Source: Ilex aquifolium
Taxonomy: Eukaryota; Streptophyta; Magnoliopsida; Aquifoliales; Aquifoliaceae
Direction: 5' to 3'
NCBI GenBank assembly: GCA_951799425.1
Contig: OX637409.1
Coordinates: 10,140,960-10,204,959, forward strand
Length of the DNA stretch: 64,000 nt
Below, piece after piece: positions 45,600-59,300 of this stretch. The translations under genes were made by a program, and so were the position numbers. Position 1 is the stretch's first letter, and each line of letters starts with the position of its first letter. The notes under the pieces were generated by a model. The model searched no databases, had not been told where the DNA came from, and saw only the letters and a program-made list of their open reading frames with translations.

Positions 45600-48500
45600 A
45601 TGTGTGGAATACTAGCGGTTTTGGGTTGCTCTGATGATTCTCAGGCCAAAAGGTTTCGCGTTCTCGAGCTCTCTCGCAGGCAATTCTCTTTCATTCCTTC
45701 TATTCTTTCTCTGTTACATTTTCCGTTTGTCATTTTTTTTTTTTTTTTCTTGGGAGTAGGGGCTGGGGTGGGGTGGTGGGGGGATTAAGGGTGTTGGGTA
45801 TCTTGGTCTACCGTGAACGTGATCTAAATCAAACATCAAACCTTGATCATGAAGAAACAGGATTTCTTGTAGCCGACCCAAATAATTGGGACAAAGGCTT
45901 TATTGAGTCGAATTTATCAAATCTTCATCTTATGACTGAGGGAACTAATATTCTTTGAAGCACAGATGATGAAACTACAGAATGTTAATAGAGGGATCGT
46001 TCGAAGGATGAATTCTATCACTTTCTGTGTAAAGTGGGTGTAATCACTGGGACCCATTCCAAAAAAAAAAAAACTATCTTGGAGATTCTTTTGGGTAGGC
46101 AGGAAAAAGATATTGGTTTAAAATTTGCCATCAGATCATGTATCAACTTCATGGGACAATTAATTTGTAGCACATGGGGTATGGGTTTTGACCCTGTTCA
46201 TTCTATTATAAAATGGAGATAAGAGAATTTTGGAAGAATTAGTTATGGTTTTTGGCCATAATAATATAACGGTCTTTTTTGAATGATAAATTCTATTACA
46301 TTCGCTGTTCTCCAACAACTATAATTTTACAATTCTGATTGATTAGCAGGAAAAACAAGCTAGTTTAAGAACTGCCATCGGTTCAGATATCATTTTACAA
46401 GTAATTTGTAGCACTCGGAGCTCATCTAGTCTTGTTCTTTGTATTATGTTCATTTAACAAATGAGATGTTGATGGAGGATATTAGGTCAAACCAGCATAT
46501 GGATCTCACCTAGTATTGTTCTGGTTTATTTGGAATTGGATTGTGATTGTTACATGATATATCAGATTGAAGCATCGTGGTCCCGACTGGAGCGGGCTAT
46601 ACCAGCATGGTGATTGTTATTTGGCGCATCAACGCCTAGCAATCATTGACCCGGCTTCTGGTGATCAACCACTCTTTGACGAAGACAAGAAGATTGTTGT
46701 AACGGTGTGCAATCGATCTATTTTTTAGCTATTATGCATGTTTTTTTTGTTATTATTGAGCTAAATTGCCACAAATTTTATAATCTAATGGAGAAGATTG
46801 TGTTGAAATTTAGGTAAATGGAGAGATATACAATCATGAGGAACTGCGGAAGGGTCTGCCTAATCACAAGTTCCAAACTGGTAGCGATTGTGATGTTATC
46901 GCTCATCTTGTGAGTAATCTCATAAGCCTACTATATAATGGATGGAAAGCTTTCTAATGAATCTTGGACTGAGATTGAATTTGTAGCTCTTGCTTTAGAC
47001 TAATTGTCACCTCTAATTTCTTCTGATTAGTATGAAGAATATGGGGAGAATTTTGTGGACATGTTGGATGGAATGTTTTCTTTTGTGTTGCTGGATACAC
47101 GCGACAACAGCTTCATTGTTGCCCGTGATGCCATTGGGATCACTTCCCTCTATATTGGCTGGGGACTTGATGGTATTACCTCATTGAATCTTGTCCTAAG
47201 TTGGTTTTGTGACCACTGCTATACAGGAATGCAATTGAATATAGTTGAATAATTTGTCTTCCCTTGTTTGTCTTCAGGCTCTGTTTGGATTTCATCTGAA
47301 CTGAAAGGATTGAATGACGACTGTGAGCATTTTGAGACCTTTCCACCCGGGCACTTGTACTCTAGCAAAGCAGGAGGCCTCCGAAGATGGTATAACCCTC
47401 CTTGGTTCTCCGAGGCTATTCCATCAACTCCATATGATCCACTTGTTCTGAGAAGTGCTTTTGAAAATGTGAGATTCATATGTTTTAATCCCTGATGTAT
47501 GGGAACTATTCTGATGATCCATGATTATTCACAAATAATCAAGTAGGATACTTTTTGATATGATTGTAACTGTGGTAAAAATATGTGCAGGCTGTGATTA
47601 AAAGGCTAATGACTGATGTACCTTTTGGAGTTCTGCTATCTGGAGGCCTCGATTCATCGCTAGTGGCTTCTGTCACTGCTCGCTACTTGGCAGGGACAAA
47701 GGCTGCCAAGCAATGGGGAGCACAACTTCATTCCTTCTGTGTTGGACTTGAGGTTAATACATATTCTTCTGATTAAAAACCCACAGAATCCCTTGAGCTT
47801 CTCTTTTAGTCCTTGTAACAAATTTTCAATTCATTCTTCATTTCTTGAGTAGGGCTCACCAGATCTGAAGGCTGGAAAAGAAGTTGCTGATTATTTGGGG
47901 ACTGTTCACCATGAATTTCACTTCACTGTTCAGGTTTTCACAACTTCAATGATCTGCTTGTTCAAGTGGCTGTATCTTCATTTCTTAATCACTGTTTTTT
48001 TTTCCCATTTTGTGCCTTTGTTGGTAACAAATTTTTTTTTTTGTCATGCATTAGGATGGCATTGATGCAATTGAAGATGTTATTTACCATATTGAAACTT
48101 ATGACGTGACGACAATCAGAGCAAGCACGCCTATGTTCCTCATGTCGCGTAAGATTAAATCCCTGGGAGTGAAGATGGTCATCTCTGGCGAAGGCTCAGA
48201 TGAGATTTTTGGTGGTTACTTATACTTCCACAAGGCACCCAACAAGGAAGAGTTCCACCATGAAACATGTCGCAAGGTAACAAACTCCATCATCCTATTG
48301 CTTTCAGTTTGAAAGCTTCGAAATGGAATGAGTAACATTTGGTGGATTTGTTCTCTCTTATTTACAGATAAAGGCCCTGCACCAATATGATTGCTTGAGA
48401 GCAAACAAGTCTACATCTGCTTGGGGTTTAGAAGCTCGGGTCCCATTTCTCGATAAAGAGTTTATCAATGCTGCTATGAGTATTGACCCTGAGTGGAAGA

Positions 48501-49462
48501 TGGTAAGGTTATAAGTTTTGGTTTTTATAAGGGTGTCTCGATTTTTAACAGATCATTTACACTTTTTTTTTTTTTTGAAACTTGATATCCAGATTAAACC
48601 AGAGGAAGGACACATTGAGAAGTGGATTCTTAGAAGGGCTTTTGATGATGAGGACCATCCCTATCTGCCAAAGGTCTAAATTAGACGTTACCACTTTTTT
48701 GTTCAGTATATTAGATCACATCTTCAACTTCGACTAAGATGTTCTGTTTGATACTTGCAGCATATTCTGTACAGGCAGAAAGAGCAATTCAGTGATGGTG
48801 TTGGTTATAGTTGGATTGATGGGCTCAAAGCACATGCGGAACAACATGTACTCGTCTTTCCTGTTATTTTCTTTGGTTAAAATCTGTTATTTTCTTTGGT
48901 TAAAATTTATCATTTCGCAACACCAGTACTTGTAATTTAAATTACACATCCATTCATAACAGCCTAAAAAGATGTCACATATTGGATGATGGTTTCAGGT
49001 GACTGATAAAATGATGCTTAATGCTGCACATATCTTCCCACACAACACCCCAACCACAAAGGAGGCTTACTACTACAGAATGATCTTCGAGAGGTTCTTC
49101 CCACAGGTGCGATGGTGGAATCAATTACAAATCAGTTTATAGTGTTAGTAATGTTAACATTGACCATAACTATAACTAACTCGATTCTGAAAATTGTTGT
49201 TGTTTGGTTTCTGCAGAATTCAGCCGGGCTGACTGTCCCAGGGGGTGCTAGCATAGCATGCAGCACAGCCACAGCTGTTGCGTGGGATGCTTCCTGGTCG
49301 AAGAACCTTGATCCTTCTGGTAGAGCTGCACTGGGAGTTCATAATTCTGCTTATGAGGAGAAGCTACCTCCAGTTGCAAATGGGACTTTGGCATCAAAGA
49401 TTAATGGCAATGTTCCACAGATGATGGGAGTCACTTCTCCAGAACTGACAATACGGGGCTAG
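45600..49462 (+). CDS. ASN: Asparagine synthetase (glutamine-hydrolysing)
   Basis: Makes asparagine from aspartate, glutamine and ATP in the cytosol; asparagine is a main nitrogen carrier in plants. Thirteen coding exons: 45600-45679, 46566-46704, 46814-46909, 47031-47172, 47278-47468, 47591-47752, 47853-47933, 48055-48276, 48368-48502, 48593-48673, 48761-48847, 48999-49106, 49217-49462. They sum to 1770 nt, 589 residues, the usual length for plant ASN. All junctions keep frame, and all donors are GT except intron 1 (GC). MCGILAV gives the N-terminal nucleophile Cys2 of the glutaminase domain, so the ATG at 45600 is the start. KHRGPDWSG and [10 protein letters not shown] follow. The synthetase domain has SGGLDSS (233-239, ATP pyrophosphate loop) and SGEGSDE (341-347). 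The C-terminus ([16 protein letters not shown]) is variable in the family. All key residues are present, so the gene looks functional. Which ASN class it belongs to was not decided. Confidence 0.97.
45680..46565 (+). other. Intron 1 of the asparagine synthetase gene (GC-AG)
   Basis: Exon 1 must end ...CTCTCTCGCAG so that AG plus the A of exon 2 gives the conserved Arg of [12 protein letters not shown]. The next bases are GCAATT, a GC donor in place of GT; the acceptor is ATATATCAG. GC-AG introns are a known minor class spliced by the major spliceosome. At 886 bp this is the longest intron of the gene. Confidence 0.85.
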
Positions 49463-50396
49463 TATCTGAATCCGATTATGGAGAATGTACAAGTTTTAAT
49501 GGTAGAAGTTGCAGTATGTGTTTTTAGATGCCCTGCTGTGTGAACTTACTTATTAGGAGGGGATCATGTAAAAGTGGAATGAATAATAATGCAGTAGAAT
49601 TGTTCAAGTAGCAGGTTTTTGTGGTGTTTGATCCACATATAATGTAACCAACTTCCCCACTGGGGAGTGACCGTGATCAATCAATTTCTAATGTTTCTAG
49701 CTACACTATGATTTTCACACTATATTTGGTCCACTGGAGAATGAATGGGTGGGTTAATGTTGTTATCCATAACAGATTCAAATATAGGCTGTAAAAATAA
49801 AATTCATTCGATCGGAATTATTCAATAGGATTTGAATTGGATCAGCAGCCCAAATCCAATCTGTTGGCAGGCAGGAAAGTAACACACGATCTTTTTACAA
49901 GTATCACCCAGAACAGTGCCTCATAATACCTGGTAGAAAAAATTATTATAATTGGCATTGTCTAGCAGGAACTTTTTTAAATGAAATGAGAATGTATAGG
50001 GAGGGAGGGAGGGGAAGAAGAAAGGACATCATTGGAAAATGGCTCACTTGCCATTATTAACAGCTGGAAAAGAGACATTGTAGCCTCAGATACAAAGACA
50101 TACATAATTGCCATTAACTTGCGTAAAGCAACAAAAACACCATAAATATGGCCAAAAAGGCTTGAGGTCGACCTGCACCTAAAGCTATTCCTCAAACTGT
50201 ACAGGAATTAAACACGAGCCTGGGACCAAATTCTTGCAGCTCCCTCCAACTACATCCTTTACAAAGGAGGAATCTACACCTCATTCAGTAAAAGTCCCAG
50301 AAAAAAACTGGCTCAAAAGAATATTTTCATGTAAGTGTCAACTTGGTTACATTTAAGTCATTTAACATCTATGAAAACATTTGAGTCGGAACGGCA
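49463..50396. other. Intergenic space between two convergent genes
   Basis: Holds the 3' UTR of the asparagine synthetase gene (possible poly-A signals GAATAATAATGC near 49580) and, from the other side, the 3' UTR of the IDM1-like gene. 933 bases separate the stop codons. No other gene was recognised. Confidence 0.6.
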
Positions 50397-53300
50397 TCAA
50401 CTCTCACAAGCAGATATCCTTCTCCGCTTATAGCATTTAAAAGTTACATTACCAATGTTTTCACCTTCATTCTGATCACGAGCTTCAACTGAGCAGTCTA
50501 CACTAATTCCACTATGGCATGGCATGCATTCAACATGAATTGGTTGGTTCACCTGTGTACATGAAAGGGGTCATACAATCTCATTGAAAAAATATAATCA
50601 TAAATAACAGAAAAGGATGAAATGCAGATAAAAATTTGTCCAAGTAGAGTGAGGATACCACTCTAACCAGAGAAGCTGTGTCATTGCCTCTGCTGCTGCC
50701 ACTGCCACCAGCAATACTGGCAAAAAACCACAATTGTCAGTGGATGATCCAGCAGCTTTGATTAAAATATAGAAGCCATGTTACCTGCTTAATCATAAGG
50801 TATTCATTTATAATTGTTTGCCGGGCAATAGAGCGTGTACCAATAGTTTACCTAGTCATTCTCTCCACAGTAGTTTAATTGCATGTGTATTTTTCCCTAC
50901 CAAAGAGAGTATTTTCCCACGGCCCAGGGGGTGGGGGTAACAAGAAAGTATAATTGGATATATATTAACCTTTCTGTCACATTCATTTGCAATACCACAA
51001 GGAACATTTCAAATTAACCAACAAATTCCAACTTCTTCCATTTGTCTAGCCCTGACCTGGTTTACTCCCCATCACTAGGACAATCCTTATAAGTTTTTCC
51101 ACCCGCTTATTGATATACTAAACCCAACGGATAGTCCTGTTTGACCCGAGGTCACATGAGCAGCACCAGTTGTGACAGCACATCATAGTCAAGGTAATGC
51201 CCACTAGCAAGTATCGCACGACATGGTGGAAGAGGTCTGTCACTCACCACTTGTCGTGAAGTTTGTTGTGTAGAACTCCTTTTTTGCACCATCCGTGCCC
51301 GGTCATGGATGAAAGGCCAGTTTTTGCCCCAACTCTATGATCTGTGTATTCGGTGCTTAAAATGCTTGGGTTTGAGTCTCTATAGCTACAACAGAGCTAA
51401 ATCTACTCTTCAGTGCCTAGAGTAAGCTGTGAGACCTTAACTTCGACCCCGATGTAGGTGCAGAGGGGTCTCCTACAGATAACTGTGTGGTACTGAGAGA
51501 CAATGTTCTCTGACGGATATGTAGAGTCACAACAAGATTAGACATCGTTCATCTGACTAGGGCATATGGGCAATAGACTAATCAAATCATCTAAAACCTA
51601 GTTCCCTCCAAAGTTTGTGCCAGGCTAGCCGGAGCCGGGATTCGAGTTCTATTAGTAAAGCGAGTAGAAGCATCGAGATGCAATGCTGTCAAACTACTCT
51701 CAACCCCCTGGTATCTTGACATGTTCAGGTTTTGCTTTGCAACTATCGACAATATTCTTTCGTAGGTTCACCAACGGACATCTTGTTACGGGTTCTCCTT
51801 CAATTAAATGATCAGGTTTAATAAACTTATCGTGTCGTCGTTGGCTGTGAACTGCCCACATCTATCTGAACACTTCACCAAACCACAAAAATCAATAGGG
51901 ACAATGGGATGTATGCACAAAGGGCAGAGACGCAACATCAATTTTATCTCCCTAGGGACTATATGTGACTACCGTTTTGTGGGAGTAGTTTTAGTTATTG
52001 TAACCAATGAAATATTTGAGTTGCTGCCATCTTCTTTCTTTTACAAATCCCCTAGATAGACGAAAAGAGAGAGGATACATACTCCACACGTCCTTGGTCA
52101 ACAATTCCAGTCTCCTGAATCTCGTCAGCTTGAGATACTTCAGAAATAGCACTGTTCCCATACAAATCAATATTACCGCTTCCATTGATAGCATCATCAA
52201 GTTTTTGCTTGGTTCCTGAATAAGGATATGCAAAGTCAGAACGTACAATGAATAGCAGTTATTCCTTGATGCAGCAAGAGGGAAATGAATCACCTTCTGA
52301 AGGACTTAATTCCGTGGAAGGGATTTCTGATAAGAGTTTCTGGCACATGATAGTACCCTGGAAACCCAGGAGAGTGTAATCTAGAAAGTTTAATCTATCG
52401 GAGTCTGTCATCATCGAAAACCCAAATGAAGTGGTCCAAGTGTTTACCACACTTGGCACAGCAGGCAAAACTAGCCTCTCCACACCCAATTCCTTGAGTT
52501 TCTGTACAAGAAGTGGATTACAACAGTGAGCATTTCATAAAATATGTATATTCTTGGCTTGTGCTCATACAAAGAATAGATGGATTACCATCCTCCTCAT
52601 TTATGTCGATCACCTAGGGGTTAAATACAACTTTCCACATCATTATGAAATTTGGTTCACTTACTTAACAACCGACTATAATGCCTCCCCTGATAATTTA
52701 TCACCATATCTATCAAAAAATAAATAAATTTATAACTGTAAGTTAGATGTGGCTAAATTACAAGGATACATGAACAACAATGATAAGAAAACCTAACAAT
52801 TCTATACTAATGTCCACTTTCCTGTGGGCTGATGATGCAAACCTTTTTAAACCTAAATAGACAGTGCATTTCTTAAACCAACATGAAAACTAAACTCTCC
52901 ATGACTATAAGTAATGGTGAACATCGAATGATTGGGTGTTTAGGTTTTTCAGGTGACGGATAGGGATAAGGCTTCAAGCGTGCGAACAAAAATGACTAAG
53001 CTTTCAGATGCTTTCAGTAGCAGTTATCATCTATTACCCCTGCTGTTAAAAAACATAAGGCGAACCCACTGAAATCAAATACAGAAAATGTTCAGAATGC
53101 TTGCACATGGAAATACACACAGAGCACTCTACCTTTTCAAGCTCATTCATCAAAATACGGCACAGTCCAAGTCGGCGATACTTAAATCGTGTACCGACAA
53201 GTGGTACTTCTGCCACCTTTTCTCCATACACCCTTAAACAGAGAGATAAGGATTTAAACAAAACAAAGCATTTTTATTACTATAATCTGACAAAAGAAGA

Positions 53301-56300
53301 GAAATAAACTTATCTCAGTTTGATCTAAAATTCTATAATACCTCACATTAGCCACCGTGATCAGTTCGTCATTTCTCTCCAAAAGCACTGTATAGAACCC
53401 TCGGAAGTTCAAACGATTCAGCTCCGACCTGAAAATTTCAAATCATTACCCCTACACTTGGAGCAATAAGAAGTGATGCCTGGTAAGTAAACAACATGGT
53501 AAATGTCTGAATCCTTTATGAACACAGATCTAATGAAAAGAACAATGCAATCAAGAACATCACAGGGTTACAAAGAGTAGACTTAAACTAGTAGTGTGAA
53601 CACTAAGTGATTACACTCAATGCCTATTGAAAAATAGTTGCACAAAGTATCTCTGATCAAAACAAACATCAGTTGAACAAGTTCATCCAGTAACTTAGAA
53701 GAGAGGAAGGTGCTCTGCAATAGACCACGTCTTAACAACATTTTATCTCTGCACACCATGTAATGACGTCTAAGTTGTTAAGGGTCCACCCCTTGATGCT
53801 TAGATAGCAACGAATTCAATGCAAAGCAATAGGAGACACAGTAATAGAACTTGAAGTGAAGAAGTAAACATGGAAAGGTAGGTAGCTAGAGAGAGAGCTC
53901 CGACTTTTGAGTGAGAAGACCAAAGGTGTAAGATGTTTTTTTATTGTAATTATCCCATATAACATTTACACTAGAAGAAAGGAAGGAGTCGTATAGAACA
54001 AAATGAGGCTCCGACCACAAGGGTAAACTGAGCTCGAAAGGGGTAGCCATTAAGTACTCGTGTTTGACACACAAGAGGGTTAAGGACATAAATTCAACAT
54101 GTTTAATTGGACATGCACCAGCAAGGATGCCTGGTAATCTCTGTGTTCCATATCATTGTTCATAGATTTTTTTTGTCATGTTCCTGTGTTGCTTTGAAAT
54201 GAGTAGTGTGCCCGTTTGGAATGCAATATGTTACATACACCGCTTTTTATACGAATACAAAAGAATATGAATATTTAATCATGACCTACTGTCCTTTAAT
54301 TGGAAATCTGACAAAACGAACGGTTAGAAATACATGAACATCCAAACGTATCTCCACGTGACCACATCCTGGTAACATAGTTCCAGATGAAAAAATATAA
54401 AAACGAAACACAAAGAAACTACAATAGAGAAAATGGAGATAATATGCATACCGGTCCCTAACAAGACACAGAGTGGATTCTAATCTTACTTCGCGTCATT
54501 AAAAATTTCAAAAAAAAGGAATAAAACTATCAGCATCAGAAAAGAAAAAAAAATGGAGTAATCAATCAAGCTCCCGTCAAGTAAAAAGCATCATTTTTAG
54601 ATTATGTAATGTGTGTTTTAGCTACAAGGAAAGAACACCAAAATCATGACGAACATCACTGCACAAACCCTTGGACAAACACTGCAATCCTGCACCAGTA
54701 AAATGGGGATGATAGCATTGCCAGAATATCATCAGAACCACAAATAGTGGTACACTTGCTAGATTTGATCATATGAATACTATTTAACTAAACTATAAAA
54801 AGATTTCTATATTATGTACGTACAGACTGGAAAAATAAACAATGCAGTGGTCGTAGACAAACAATATCTTCAAGAAAACTGGATCTCACCTTCTACTAAA
54901 GATCACGTCTTCAACGAGATCCCTCCTTGTGCGAGGTTCCTTGACAGGCTCAAAACACTCGTGCATAACACCAAGAGCAACGTTTAGTTTGCTGTAGTTC
55001 TCCATCAAGACACCAGTATCGGAGGCATCATAATCACAACCATCAATTGTCATGTATTTCATTAAAGTCCAAGTTAGATTATCAACTCCCACTGCAACTG
55101 GTTTCCCCAGAAGCCTGCGCAGGCCCAAAAATATCTGCAAAAATAGGACAAGCATGTAAAAAACAACATACAATCTTGTCTTCCATGGGCTACATCTAAA
55201 AGATTAAAGCCAACAAAATTTACATGATCTTAGAAAAATAAGTATTAAAGTCATGTTTTGCATGCATTTTCACAGTCATTTGCAAGCATATTTTCAGGCA
55301 TACAAGTTACCATTCTTGATTATATCTTTCGAAGATTCATAGTAGAGAGGAATCGTCAAACCCAACCTAGCTTTTGCGCCAATTATTTTCGGGTCATTCT
55401 ACATGAATCCTTTTTCATCATTTTGGTCCGTCAAGAGCTACATGTTCAGTTAAATTAGACAGAAATCATCAATCTCCTAGAATAATACAGAAGTATTATT
55501 TATGAAATACTCAAAGGAGGTACATATATTTGACTATTATCACATTTGAGAAAGCTAACAGTTATGCCAATCATCTCAATCATAAAGATTCAAAGTCCAA
55601 TCAAAATCTTCCTCCGAAGGCATCATAAACTGCTTTGAAATTATGCAGCTGGTAGATACAAATGCGAGCAAGTACAAAGAGCCAAAATTCTTCAATGGCC
55701 TTAAATAACTCAGCTGCAAATGTTTGCACCTCTAGACAATTCTTTCCAATAAGAAAGGCTAAACTAACACACAAGAATGTGAATAAAACCACCTACCAGA
55801 TAGAGCAAGTAAGAGATAATTGCTAGGTTCTTCTGTAAGCCCAGACCGATCTAGAAGTATGTTTAAAGACCTCATGAGATAAAAGCGGATGAAATTATTT
55901 ATTGGCATGCTGCAAACGTGATGGACTGTATCCCAAATAGGTGGAAATCCAAGTATTTATATTTCACCAATTGCTTCTGCAGCTCTATATCAGACAGGTA
56001 GACTGTAAATATTACATTAGCCAACTAGGAAAATAATGCATTGAAGGTTGAGTTTTATTGGTATTGCAATCAACGCCACGTGAACTGCCTAACTTATATT
56101 CTTATTTACCGGTAAAAAGTCTGTAAATTGTGACATAGAGTGCATCAAAGAACTATCATCTTAATAAATGCAAAAGAACCACATGAGAGAGAGAGAGAGA
56201 GATGCCAAAACAGAAAATGAAACTGACAAGCTCCTTTTTGTGTTTAAGCAATAATTAAGTCCATGTACAAGAGTCAAAAAATGTTGTTAGTATAATTGAT

Positions 56301-59300
56301 ATGCTACAATGGATGAAGAATGAAAGTCATGCTTCTGAAGTATGCAATTCGAGCTTTAGTATATGTCAATAAATCCCAAATCCAGTACTTCTGATATTTA
56401 ACCTCATAATCCTACATAAAGAGGGAAAGACACGTTTGAAATACCTGTTCACATCTTTCATTACACAACCAATTTCCTTTAGGATAACCATCCAGCTTTA
56501 CAAGACCTTGTCTCCTTAAGCAATCAATGTGATCTGCATTAAATTGATCATTCATTAGGAACACAATAGAGGTGATGGACATGTGTACACACATGTTCGA
56601 TTACATATCTGCATGCATAAAAGAAGATATATGTAAACAGATTCAGAAAACATACATTGACGCTCACACTGATCACATTTTAGAACCCTGTTATCTGTAC
56701 TTTGGTCACTGTCTTTATTAATCCTTCTTTGGCCACAAATTCCACAACAGCATGATGGGCAGAACCAGTCACCACCTGGAACATCCTAAAAAGAAACAAA
56801 ATGCAACAAAAAATTAGAATCGCAAACTATTTTTAATGATTTTATTTCCAAAGGAAAATCAAGCAAACAAAGAAAACAAAAGAAGAAACAAAGTATATCG
56901 TGGGAATAAAAAAGAAATCACCTTCAAACCAAGGCAACTTTTATGAAATGAGGATGGACACTGATCACATAAAACTAATTCACCACCATAGTGACAGACA
57001 GAGCATATATAGTCAGCCATGCTATGATGCTGATAACTATTCATCTCCCTTCGTTTTCTACTTACACTTCTCACACTATTATTCTGTTTCAATTGCAATT
57101 GACATTCCAGCAGAGATCTGCCATCCTCCAAAAAAATATTGGCTGAAGGTCGGTGATTAGTGCTGCCAGAATGAGCTTCGAAGTTACTGAGAGTAAATAC
57201 TTTTTGACAACAGATGCATTTGATCCCGTCACGAGTAATTCGCCCTTCTGCCATTCTATGACCACTCTTTCTACCACGGTAATATACTTTTGCCCGTGGC
57301 AAAACTACATTATTGTCTATTAACCAAGACAAGACAGTTCGAGGAGTGCGCTGGCAGGAAGAAGGAACCACCACCTCTCGTGCTCTTTTGCTTGATTGAA
57401 GCGTCCGCGTAGAAAAATCACCATCCATATCATTTCTTTGCTTGATCAAAGCTTTAGATCCCTTTTCTTTCCTTGGCAATGGTGAACCAAAGCATTGGTT
57501 ATTTGTTTGATTTAAGCGAGATGCAATATACACAGAGTTTTTTCTCTTTCTTCGGTATTTTTCAGTTCCTTGGACATTGACTTTACCCAGTTCAACATGT
57601 TCCCTTGACAGTGATATACCAGAAGACTCTGTTGGCCGCTTTTCAGGGAAAGCATCCCATGATACCAAACATCCCTGAGTCTTCATTAGTGGAGGGGACG
57701 ATCTCTCAATACCCAACTGGCCCTTAGCTTCCTTGCTGAGATTGATGTTTGGCCTTAGTCCAGAGGCACAAGCATTAATACTAGAGAGTCCCTCTTCCTC
57801 TATACAAAATTTGCAGGCTGTTGAAAGAGAATAAAACAATCTTCCACTTGGAGAGCTGTATCGAAATTCCCTCTTGCCACCCTTCCACTTGTAATATAAT
57901 GACCAACCAATGGCAGACAGGTGTTTCTTTACTTTTAATGGCATATCCCGAAGTTTAGCATCTCTCTTCCCCCCGCGATGGAGATTTTTGTCCTCTAATC
58001 CTAGCAAATAATAGTCCACCACAGCTTGAGGGCAGTATTCAGGTTCAACCTCCTTGCACACTTCGTGTTGTTTACTGAGCCGTGATGAGAATGGATAATC
58101 AGGTGCAGCAACTAAACTTCTTTGATCATCTGAGGGAATCAGAGCAGAACCAGGTTCCCTGAAATCCTGACAGACTTGACGAAGTGACATGTAACACTCC
58201 CCATCAGGTGAAATGTAACGTAGTCTTGGCTTGGAATTATCCCTCACAAACTCAATTTTCCAGCCCATATATGAAAGATGTTTTCTAGCATTTAAGGTTA
58301 AAATATTTGATGGATTATGCTTTGAGCTAGATTTTTTAATGTATTCAGTTATTGCACCAGGGCAATACTCAGCTTCAGGAACCATGTCATGGCCAGCAGG
58401 AAGCCACTTATGTTTTTTTCGTTGTGTTGAAGGTTTGATCATCCAACGGGGATTTTCGGAACTGATACCAGAAAACCGTCCAGTGTTTTTATCGGAAATG
58501 ATCAGAGAATTATCATCAGAAACAGAAGGCAAGACCAACAAACCTGGAGGTGGCACACACAGTGCTTCTTCTTGGTTGGAAATGATGGAGCTAGTCATCA
58601 CATTGTTATCCCCCTTATCATCCTTCAATACAAATGCAACACCATCCCGCTCAATTTCCTCTTCAAAAGGTTGAATAAGAGTATTATTCAAACCAGCAGG
58701 CTGCAGCCCATCTCTATCCGATAGGTCAGTGGTTTCAAAGGGTACAACAGCAAAAAAATTGCCTACGTATGCTTCTGGCTCCAACAGGGTATCAAGAGTA
58801 GAGTCAGATAATTCCAGTAATCGCTGGCCTTTTTGTACCAAGTCCCCTGAAAAGTTCAGTTTGTGAAAAAATTCCTTACAAGTTAACTTAAAATTATCAA
58901 TAATAACCTGAAACACCAAGTCTCTCCAAATATCCCTCACAGAACAAGTCCATTCCTTGACATTCTTAAAACCATCCTTTACCCGCACTTCGTACCAAAT
59001 TTGCTTCACAGAAACAAGAAGGGGCCACTCTTGCTCAGTTTCCTCAATCAACTCAAGAAACAACCAATTCCCTCGAGGCTCCCAGTCTTCAGTTTCCTCA
59101 TCCCAGTCTTGAGTAATCCGTAACATCTCAATTTGAGCATTCAATTCATCACCCATATCAGGAAAGAAAATTTTTCGCTCCTCTGAACCATCTTCGTTGT
59201 CAAAAATCACCCCCTCCCACCAGGCATCCTGATGGAACACATCAACACACAGTCCATAATGGAGACACCACTTCCCAAGATCAAGGGGAGGTGGTAACGG

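Noticed and set aside
47219-47479. Minus-strand frame over asparagine synthetase exon 5
   Set aside because: Shadow of the plus-strand coding exon.
58231-58674. 147-codon plus-strand frame
   Set aside because: Shadow of the large minus-strand exon of the IDM1-like gene.
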